Source: Deroplatys truncata
Taxonomy: Eukaryota > Arthropoda > Insecta > Mantodea > Mantidae
Reading direction: 5' to 3'
DNA length: 64,000 bases
Assembly: GCA_030765065.1 (NCBI GenBank)
Contig: CM060978.1
Coordinates: forward strand, 218,321,498 to 218,385,497
In this document: one piece after another, positions 56,394 through 64,000 of the stretch
Layout of the letters: each line of letters begins with the position of its first letter
How positions within the stretch are numbered: the stretch's first letter is position 1
Translations under genes and position numbers: made by a program
The notes under the pieces: generated by a model
The model's input: only the letters and a program-made list of their open reading frames with translations
Told to the model about the DNA's origin: nothing
Database searches by the model: none

Positions 56394-57992
56394 TTAGCAG
56401 TAGCAATACTTAGTAGTACGTATTACTAGAAGTAATACTTTAATAGTAGTAATAGTAGTAGTTAGTATTAGTAGAGGTAATAATAGTAGTAATAACAGTA
56501 GTATTAGGTAGTAGTGGTACGTAGCAGTAATAGTACTTAGTTGTAGTAGTGATAGTAATAATAATAATAATAACAGTAACAGTAGTAGTACTTAGTGGTG
56601 TTAGCAGTAGTGCTAGTAACAGTAGTAAGAGTAGTAGTGCTAAGTAGTAGTACTTGGTGTAGTAGCAGTAATAGTAGTAATCATAGTAGTAGTACTTAGT
56701 GGTAGTAGTAATAATAGTAGTAGCACTTAGTAGTAGGAGCAACAGTACTAGTAATAGTAGTAATAATAGTACTTAGCTGTAGTACATAGTAGTAGTAATG
56801 GTAGTAGCAGTAATAATAGTAGTACTTAGTTGTGGTAGAAGTAATAGTAGTACTTAGTAGTAATAGTACTTAGCTGTAGTACTTAGTAGCAGTATCAGTA
56901 GTAGTACTTAGTTATAGTAGTAGCAGTAGTAGTACTTAGTAGTAGTAATGGTACTAGCAGTAATAGTAGTAGTACTTATTAGTGGTAGGAGTAATAATAG
57001 TAGTAATAGTACTTAGCTGTAGTACTCAGTAGTAGTAGCAGCAGTAGTAGTAGCAGTAATAGTAGTAGTACTTAGTAGTAATAATTGTAGTACTACTTAG
57101 TAGTAGCAGAAATAGTAGTAGTAGTACTTAGTTGTAGTAGTACTTAATAGTAGTAATATTAGTAGTACTTAGTAGTAGCAATAATAGTACTTAGTAGTGG
57201 TAGGAGTAATAGTAGTACTTAGTAGTAATAGTACTTAGCTGTAGTACTTAGTAGTAGTAGTAGCAGCAGTAGTAGTACTTAGTAGTAGTAATAATAGTAC
57301 TTAGTAGTGGTAGGAGTAATAGTAGTAGTAATAGTAGTACTTAGTAGTAATAATTGTAGTACTACTTAGTAGTAGCAGAAATAGTAGTAGTAGTACTTAG
57401 TTGTAGTAGTACTTAATAGTAGTAATATTAGTAGTACTTAGTAGTAGCAATAATAGTACTTAGTAGTGGTAGGAGTAATAGTAGTAGTAATAGTAGTACT
57501 TAGTAGTGGTAGGAGTAATAGTAGTAGTAATAGTAGTACTTAGTAGTAATAATTGTAGTACTACTTAGTAGTAGCAGAAATAGTAGTAGTAGTACTTAGT
57601 TGTAGTAGTACTTAATACTAGTAATATTAGTAGTACTTAGTAGTAGCAATAATAGTACTTAGTAGTGGTAGGAGTAATAGTAGTACTTAGTAGTAATAGT
57701 ACTTAGCTGTAGTACTTAGTAGTAGTAGTAGCAGCAGTAGTAGTACTTAGTAGTAGTAATGGTAGTAGCAGTAATAGTAGTAGTACTTAGTAGTGGTAGG
57801 AGTAATAGTAGTAGTAATAGTAGTACTTAGTAGTAGTAGCAGGAGTAGTAGTACTTAGTTATAGTAGTATTAGTACTTAGTAGTAGTAATGGTAGTAGCA
57901 GTAATAGTAGTAGTACTTAGTAGTCGTAGGAGTAATAGTAGCAGTAATAAAAGTAGTTAGTAGTAATAGTACTTAGCTGTAGTACTTAGTAG
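56394..57992 (+). repeat. TAG-rich satellite with AGTACT blocks, left part
   Basis: Degenerate (TAG)n with recurring GTAGTACTTAGTAGTAG blocks. A higher-order segment beginning CTTAGTAGTAATAATTGTAG is found at 57071, 57340 and 57539, about 145 bp of near identity each. The array resumes after the LINE at 63318. Confidence 0.9.
57980..57992. repeat. LINE target-site duplication, left
   Basis: TAGTACTTAGTAG next to the LINE poly(A) end; identical to 63318-63330. Because the satellite contains this word many times, a chance match is possible. Confidence 0.6.
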
Positions 57993-58003
57993 TTTTTTTT
58001 TTT

Positions 58004-58148
58004 AGAAAGAGGGGGAAAAACCCTCATGGGCACCAGGGGAGATGCCCTGATGTGCCGGACTCATACCGACTAAAAAAACCCCTCTTTTTCACTTAATCAC
58101 ATTTCGGAAACTGCCTCTCAGCATTACTTCACAATGAAGCAGTCATGT
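58004..58148 (-). other. 3' UTR of the LINE
   Basis: Contains GTCGGTATGAGTCCGGCACA and a G/C-rich hairpin-like CATCTCCCCTGGTG region before the pyrimidine-rich CCCCCTCTTTCT and the A-tail. In this group the 3' UTR normally recruits the element's own polymerase. Confidence 0.55.
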
Positions 58149-61039
58149 TTATCTCTCGTTTTCATCCATTTCTTTAGCCTTTATAATTTTGATTATCATG
58201 TCTTGAATAGTTTTCCATTTATTCTCAGTTTCCAGCATTAATGTTATAATATTTTCAACAGTTATTTCTTGTCCAATTTGTTTAATACCTGCTTGTCTTA
58301 TTGTATTCCATTTTTTACATTTTAGTACAGTATGTTCAGGTGTATCCTTTTCCTGACAATACAGACAGTTTTCACTATTAGTAATAGCCATTTTAAACAA
58401 ATAGGTTCTAAATCGTCTGTGCCCTGATAGAAATTGGGTAAAATAGTACTCAACTTGTCCATGTTTCCGGTTTATCCAGGGTTCTATATCTGGTATCAAT
58501 TTCTTGGTCCATTGAGCCGTCTTGATTTCCTGTGTCCATTCTTCTTGCCATGACTGTATCATTTTTCCTCTTATCTTGTCCTTTTGTGCGTTTCCATGTT
58601 TTTCAGTTGCGTGTACACGCTCCCGAGCCACTAGATGTATAGGTATAGTCCTGGCTATTACTTGAATTGCCCGTGTAGATACGGTCCTATACGCACTAGC
58701 AATTCGAATCGCAATCTTCCGCTGTACACTTTCCATAATTCTCCGGAAGGTCTCTATTTCCACCCATGTTTTCCAGGCAGGTACGCAGTACAACATTATT
58801 GAGTTTATTACACTACTCAGTAATCGCCTCTTTTCTGGTTTGGGTCCTCTCACATTTGGCATTAATCTTCCTAAAGCAGCAATACTTCTTTCTGCCTTTC
58901 CAGCTATATACTTAATGTGTGGCCACATGCTCAGATTGTGTCCCATTTGCATACCCAAATATTTTATGTTCTTACTGGATTTTATTTCTTGTTCACCGAA
59001 GTTAACCTTTATTTCCTTTAGAGATCTTCGTCCTTCCTGTATTATCATTTCCGTTTTGTCTGGTGCCAGGTATAATCCTTTTTTGGTCATCCATATTTCT
59101 ATTTTATTCATAGACCACACAATTTTTTCTTCCACTTCATCTTTTGTTTTGCCACATACTATTAGCGCTAAATCGTCAGCATATCCTATAGTTTTTACTC
59201 CAGTTGGTAATTCCTCTTTTAACACTGGATCATAGTATATATTCCATAGGGTGGGACCTACAACAGAACCTTGCGGGACACCACAACTCATACTCATTTT
59301 TGCATTATCACCAATCAGTATATTTCTGTCTTTTAAGTAACTGCAAATAACTTTAATTAAGTATGGAGCTACTTCCCTTCTTATAAGTTCATTTATTATA
59401 CCTCTCCAAGGTGTTGAATTAAAGGCATTCCTGACGTCCAGAGTAACCATAACAGCATACATGTGTTTTTCCTTTGCGTCCATCTGTACAATTTGTTTAA
59501 CTGTCTCTATTGCATCCAGGGTTGATTTGCCTTTTCTAAAGCCGAATTGCATTTGTGCAAGTCCTCCTTTTCTTTCAATTTCTTTTATCAATCTTGTATT
59601 TATAATTTGTTCATAAAGTTTTCCTATTACATTTAATAGGCATAAAGGTCGGTATGATACACTACCACAAGCTTTTTTGGGCTTTTCAATTAACATTAGC
59701 TTTGCTACCTTCCATTTTCTAGGGAAAATTCCTTTGACTAACAGCGTATTTATAACTTTTACAAACACTTCCGGATTTTGCGATGCAATAGCCTTTATAA
59801 CTTCTGGAGGGATACCATCGGGTCCCGCTGCTTTTCCTGATTTAATTCGTTTACCTGCCTCTTTTATTTCGTCTTCCTGACATAAAGGTATTTCTTCTTT
59901 ATTAATGTTAATCTCTGGCCATTCATTTATTTTATGTGCCGGAAACAGTGTTTTAGCAATATCTAATTGCTCTTCATCAGTAAGTTTTATTGATGTATTA
60001 ATCCCTATCTTACCCGTCACTATTTTATACCCTTTACCCCATGGATCAGCATCCACCTCATTGCATAGCTTATCCCATGCATCTTTTTTTGCTGTTTTTA
60101 TAGCTCTTTTAAGAGCATTTCGGCTTTCTCGATATTGATTTTGTGTGTCCATCTTTTCACATTCTGCGATGTTACTTCTCCGGTTTGTCCTCGTAACTTT
60201 TCTGCGTGCTGCAGTACATTGCTTCCTTAATTGGGCAATTGTTTCACTCCACCAATATGCCGGTTTCTGTTTGCGTAAACCATATACTTTTCTTTTAAAC
60301 GCATAATTGCATGCTCTTTCTAATATTAAATCTAATTGAACTGGTTGGTTTTTATATTCTATACATCTAACTTCCTGCTGTATCTTCCCAAGCATTAGTT
60401 CTTTATTTTCTTCTTTATATATCCATCCTTTTCTTTGGGTATTTATTTTCGATACCACCACAGGAGTTTGACTATATAGTTCAATATAAATGTTTTTATG
60501 GTAGCTTAAGTTCTCTTCGTCGTCCACATACCATTTATTTATTAACTTAGCTATTTCTTGTGAGCAAATTGTGATATCTATGGATGAGGATCCATCTTTT
60601 CTTTCGAATGTTGGTGTTTTTCTATCATTTAGTATATTGTAATCTTTTCCATTTATCCATTCAGCCAACGTCCTACCCTTTTTATCTTCGATTGGTGAGC
60701 CCCAGCAAAATCTCCACCTATTAACATATTTTTACGTTTCTCTCCGTGTTGGTCGATACTATATCCCATTTTATATAGGAATTGTTGTAATTCTTCTTCT
60801 TTTGCTGTGGGTGAAATATAACAAGAGTAAATTACCATCTCATCCGTTTCCATCCATGCATATCCATTTCCTTTTCCAGCTTTCTGTGACCTAGGCCCAT
60901 GAGCAGGAATATAAATAGCGGCATCATTTCTTTCATCCTTTATCCACCTTGGGTTAAATTTTATCATATTCTTATTTGGTTCCGCTATTACTGCTAAGTC
61001 TATGCAATGTACATTACATTTATGTATAAGAAGATCCAT
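58149..61039 (-). pseudogene. LINE ORF2: APE endonuclease and reverse transcriptase, one frameshift
   Basis: The first ATG is at 61039, but the frame is open to about 61110, reading STKIIQVNLDRSKRA before it, as in endonuclease N-termini. The first frame carries VIAEPNK and MLIGGDF and then shifts near 60706 at the catalytic GGDF box, where a few residues are also missing. The second frame (60700 to 58149) begins WGSPIEDKKGRTLAEWING, then DGSSSIDIT. RT: GPDGIPPEVIK, FGFRKGKSTLDA, LDVRNAFNS (first Asp), GVPQGSVVGP, GYADDLAL (catalytic Asp pair, about residue 497 of the second frame). A C-terminal CLYCQEKDTPEHTVLKC finger near residue 770. The RT frame is fully open. Confidence 0.85.
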
Positions 61040-61071
61040 TGCTCGTTTGCTTCTATCAAGATTTACTTGAA

Positions 61072-63159
61072 TTATTTTCGTGCTTGGTTCGTAAATACAC
61101 TCATTTTCTCCCTCTCATGCACTTTCACAAGTCTTCTATATTCAGGACATCTCATCGATTCTGCTTTATGTTCACTGGATTGGCAAAGATAACATTTAAT
61201 AGGGTTTTTACATTCTTTTGATTTGTGGCCTATTTCGCCACAACTATAGCACATTTGTACTATTTGTTCATTTTCATTGGAGCAATCTCTTGCTATATGT
61301 CCCACCTTGTAGCATTTATAGCAACGTTTTAAAACATTTACAGCCTTCACTCTCCACCTATCCCATCCATTTCCTATTTTCCTTTTATTTATCATCCTAT
61401 TTGCTGCTTCCGTGCTAATGGTTGCAAACGCGTACCTTACTCCTTGTGTATTCACCTTTTCTGCCAATTTAAGCTGTGAAATCTCTTCATTTTCTTTTAA
61501 TTCTTGTTTTAAAACAGCCTTAACTTCATCTTCCCGCACAGTCTCATCTATATCTAGGATCATGACTGTTTGATTTGCGGTCTTCAGTTTAACCTCTGCT
61601 TCGTTTTCCAGTTTAGTGGTTAGCAGCTGCTTGAAAGCTTGTCTATCACTTGTATTTTTCCCTTTTATTTTAAGCTGTACACTCCCATCACTATTTTTGT
61701 TTTTTTGATTTATAATTACCCCACTGGTATCTACATTTTGTCTGATATTCTTTATAATCTCTGCATATGTTACCTCTCCAATGGGTTTCAATATTATCGT
61801 GTCTTGATTTTTAAATTTTCTTTTCCCTACCTCACTTCCATCTTCCAATGTCTTGTTTTGTTTTACTTTATTGGTATACATTGGTATTTGGCAATCCATT
61901 TTCCTAGCAAAATACTCCAGGACTTTTCTTACGCTTCTTTCTGTTTCTTGATCTGTAGTTATACATGAGGTTTTTATTCTTCCTTTTTTTCTAGCCATGT
62001 TTAGGATCTTTTCTATATTAATCATCAAATTAACTTTGTCTACACTTGAGTTTCCACTATTTTCTGTACCTATAATGTAAATATATCTCTTATTTATACT
62101 GGTTTCTAGGTCATCACCCAAACTCTCGTTTGTTATTATATTAGTAACCATTTTCCCTGCACTTAGGTTGACTTCTAGCGATTTTCGAATTTGTGGATTT
62201 ATATACAAGATGTTTTCCATTATCTTCCCTTCACTATCATCTTTTCCTTTGGTGACTATGATTAAATCTTCATCCTCCCTCTTTAAGGCTTCTCCGCTTA
62301 TCAATTGACACCTTTGGAAAACTTCTTCAGGCCAATTTATGTTCAGTAATTTTTCCAATTCTTGCTCACTTAAGTCCTTGTTTAAGTTACTTTCTATTTC
62401 CCTGATCACCAACTCTTTTTCTTCTTGTTGTTTACTTATGGTCTGAGTACTTCTCTCGTTTGTTTCTTTAACTACCGATGAACGATTTTCCTCAGCAAAT
62501 TCCTCTATTATTTCTGTTATAAAGTTTATTGAACTTGGCTTTCTTTTCATATAACCGTCTAGCATGCTAATTGCAGTTTTAATTTCTTTCTTGGTATTGG
62601 GAATTTCTTTAATTATCCTCCGTAGTGTATATACCTCATTTTCCATTTTCTGTAACAGTTTCTTATGCATTTCGTGTTCCTTTTCGGCTCTCTGTAAGAA
62701 TAGAGTGCGATCCTCTTCACTCTTCATTATTTGTACATAGCTTTCAGTTCTTTTTCTTTTAACATCTCTACAGAGACCTTCCGTAGCATGTCTAGACTCA
62801 CTGTGTGGGCCCAGCTGACTGTCACTTGTATATTTGCTTGCCAAAGAGTAGGACTCTATACTTAGGCTTCTGGTAGAGCCTCGCCTTGGTCTAGGCGGTG
62901 ATCTCCTGATTAAGGGGCGTTTTTTAAAAGGATCTGATTCATCCATATTTTGTGCCTTTTCTGCTTCCATAGCTTGTACTTCACTTAGTTTTGTTCCAGT
63001 ATCATTTCCCTGCAACCCGGCCTGGTTCCCTACCACTGTTGCTTGGCAGTCGCTTGATAACGGTCGGTTGGGGCCTGCCCTCTCACCACCATCCCCGACC
63101 GGTTCTGGGGATCCGAAGCCCCTGTCCCGTAAACTACATTCCTGAATACCCTTATCCAT
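61072..63159 (-). CDS. LINE ORF1 (gag-like, zinc-knuckle protein)
   Basis: 695 aa, ATG at 63159, TAA at 61072, no interruptions. A Pro/Arg/Ser-rich N-terminus with a basic patch (KKRPLIRRSPPRPRRGS), a charged coiled-coil-prone region (about residues 130-280), then at residues 613-671 three knuckles: CYKCYKVGHIARDC, CYSCGEIGHKSKEC and CYLCQSSEHKAESMRC. This is the nucleic-acid-binding gag protein of R1/Jockey-type LINEs that packages the RNA. ORF2 overlaps its end in the -1 frame; the stop codon lies in CGAAAATAA, an A-run that could allow slippage. Confidence 0.88.
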   Translation of the reverse strand: MDKGIQECSLRDRGFGSPEPVGDGGERAGPNRPLSSDCQATVVGNQAGLQGNDTGTKLSEVQAMEAEKAQNMDESDPFKKRPLIRRSPPRPRRGSTRSLSIESYSLASKYTSDSQLGPHSESRHATEGLCRDVKRKRTESYVQIMKSEEDRTLFLQRAEKEHEMHKKLLQKMENEVYTLRRIIKEIPNTKKEIKTAISMLDGYMKRKPSSINFITEIIEEFAEENRSSVVKETNERSTQTISKQQEEKELVIREIESNLNKDLSEQELEKLLNINWPEEVFQRCQLISGEALKREDEDLIIVTKGKDDSEGKIMENILYINPQIRKSLEVNLSAGKMVTNIITNESLGDDLETSINKRYIYIIGTENSGNSSVDKVNLMINIEKILNMARKKGRIKTSCITTDQETERSVRKVLEYFARKMDCQIPMYTNKVKQNKTLEDGSEVGKRKFKNQDTIILKPIGEVTYAEIIKNIRQNVDTSGVIINQKNKNSDGSVQLKIKGKNTSDRQAFKQLLTTKLENEAEVKLKTANQTVMILDIDETVREDEVKAVLKQELKENEEISQLKLAEKVNTQGVRYAFATISTEAANRMINKRKIGNGWDRWRVKAVNVLKRCYKCYKVGHIARDCSNENEQIVQMCYSCGEIGHKSKECKNPIKCYLCQSSEHKAESMRCPEYRRLVKVHEREKMSVFTNQARK

Positions 63160-63317
63160 AATTGAAAATTAGAGTTTTACCAAGTCACAGCCAATCGGCA
63201 CCAATAAATCCTGCCTTGCCAGAGCCCTGTTTGCCGTCCAAGATCTCTTTTGGACGTTGCCCGCCCCACATGTGGCCGAATGTTACATGCCGGACGTAGG
63301 GTTGGTCTTTGTGGGGC
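63160..63317 (-). other. 5' UTR of the LINE
   Basis: Starts GCCCCACAAAGACCAACCCT at 63317. The words GGCCACATGTGG and GTCCAAAAGAGATCTTGGAC can form hairpins. Such 5' UTRs usually hold an internal promoter; none is proved here. Confidence 0.5.
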
Positions 63318-63330
63318 TAGTACTTAGTAG
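63318..63330. repeat. LINE target-site duplication, right
   Basis: TAGTACTTAGTAG, matching 57980-57992. Confidence 0.6.
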
Positions 63331-64000
63331 TAGCAGTAGCAGCAGTAGTAGTACTTAGCTGTAGTACTTAGTAGTAGCAGTAGCAGCAGTAGTAGTACTT
63401 AGCTGTAGTACTTAGTAGTAGCAGTAGTAGTACTTAGTAGTAGTAATAGTAGTAGCAGTAATAGTAGTATTACTTAGTTGTGGTAGGAGTAATAGTAGTA
63501 ATAGTAGTACTTAGTAGTAGTAATAACTGTAGTACTACTTAGTAGTAGCAGAAATAGTAGTAGTACTTAGTAGTAGTAATAGTAGTAGTACTTAGTATTA
63601 GTAGTAATAATTGTAGTACTACCTAGTGGTAGCAGTAATAGTAGTAGTACTTAGTAGTAGCAGTAATAGTAGTATTACTTAGTATTAGTAGTAGTAATAG
63701 TAGTAGTACTTAGTATTAGTAGTAGTAATAGTAGTAGTACTTAGTATTAGTAGTAGTAATAGTAGTAGTACTTAGTAGTAGCAGTAATAGTAGTAGTACT
63801 TAGTAGTAGCAGTAATAGTAGTATTACTTAGTATTAGTAATAATAATTGTACTACTACTTAGTAGTAGCAGTATTAGTAGTAGTACTTAGTTGTAGTAAT
63901 ACATAGCTGTAGTACTTAGTAGCAGTAACAGTAGTAGTACTTAGTAGTGGAAAGATTAATAGTTGTAGTAATAGTAATACTTAGTAGTAGTAATAATTGT
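63318..64000 (+). repeat. TAG-rich satellite, right part
   Basis: Continuation of the array: CAGTAGCAGCAGTAG and GTAGTACTTAGTAGTAGCAG units, the 145-bp segment in part near 63510, and short AGTATTAGTAGTAGTAATAG repeats at 63680-63780. Runs past the window end. Confidence 0.9.

Larger units (their letters stand above)
57993..63317 (-). mobile_element. R1-type non-LTR retrotransposon inside the TAG satellite
   Basis: A 5.3-kb element on the minus strand: 5' UTR about 158 bp (63317-63160), ORF1 with three zinc knuckles, ORF2 with endonuclease and reverse transcriptase, 3' UTR about 145 bp and a short poly(A) tail (57993-58003 as T). Two-ORF layout, CCHC gag and APE-type endonuclease fit the R1/Jockey group; the C-terminal CCHC after RT also agrees. 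The 5' end looks complete. One frameshift and otherwise open frames indicate a recent insertion. Confidence 0.85.

Noticed and set aside
56440..56742. Tyr/Leu-rich open frame on the minus strand
   Set aside because: A reading of the TAG satellite.

Overview
This is a gene-poor, AT-rich stretch of a eukaryotic nuclear genome, very probably an insect. The basis is the set of mobile elements: an R1-type LINE, mariner and other IS630/Tc1/mariner transposons, a Ty3/Gypsy relic, tRNA-derived SINEs and a Maverick/Polinton relative. I see no conserved host gene. Everything recognisable is a mobile element, a remnant of one, or a tandem repeat.

The standout is at 3633-20581: a 16.9-kb palindromic element whose two arms (3639-10180 and 13771-20575) are inverted copies around a 3.6-kb spacer. 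It starts AGTAG, ends CTACT and is flanked by a 6-bp CATATG duplication. Each arm carries a TATA-driven, spliced gene for a small OB-fold-like protein (113 aa), a short Arg-rich protein and the broken start of a capsid-like gene. The spacer holds a broken gene with a phospholipase-like part, a hydrophobic part and the start of a protease, then about 85 copies of a 21-bp minisatellite, then a BED-finger ORF. No polymerase B, integrase or packaging ATPase was recognised, so it looks like a fold-back, non-autonomous Maverick/Polinton derivative. The arms also hold tandem arrays (B-box-like motifs, CRE palindromes, CA tracts, an intronic minisatellite), some with different copy number in each arm.

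Region by region: 1-3632 has an LTR-like repeat (family A), dispersed repeats and a decayed transposase. 20582-27950 has a second LTR-like family (B), a LINE scrap and another family A copy. 27953-29132 is a dead mariner. 29600-35700 is SINEs, dispersed repeats and unassigned DNA. 35703-38898 is a decayed Ty3/Gypsy element with SINEs inside it. 42462-43806 is a dead IS630/Tc1/mariner transposon. 44690-56060 has more family A and B LTR copies, LINE scraps and SINEs. 56394-64000 is a TAG-rich satellite interrupted at 57993-63317 by a nearly intact R1-type LINE (ORF1 intact, ORF2 with one frameshift) bounded by a 13-bp duplication of satellite sequence.
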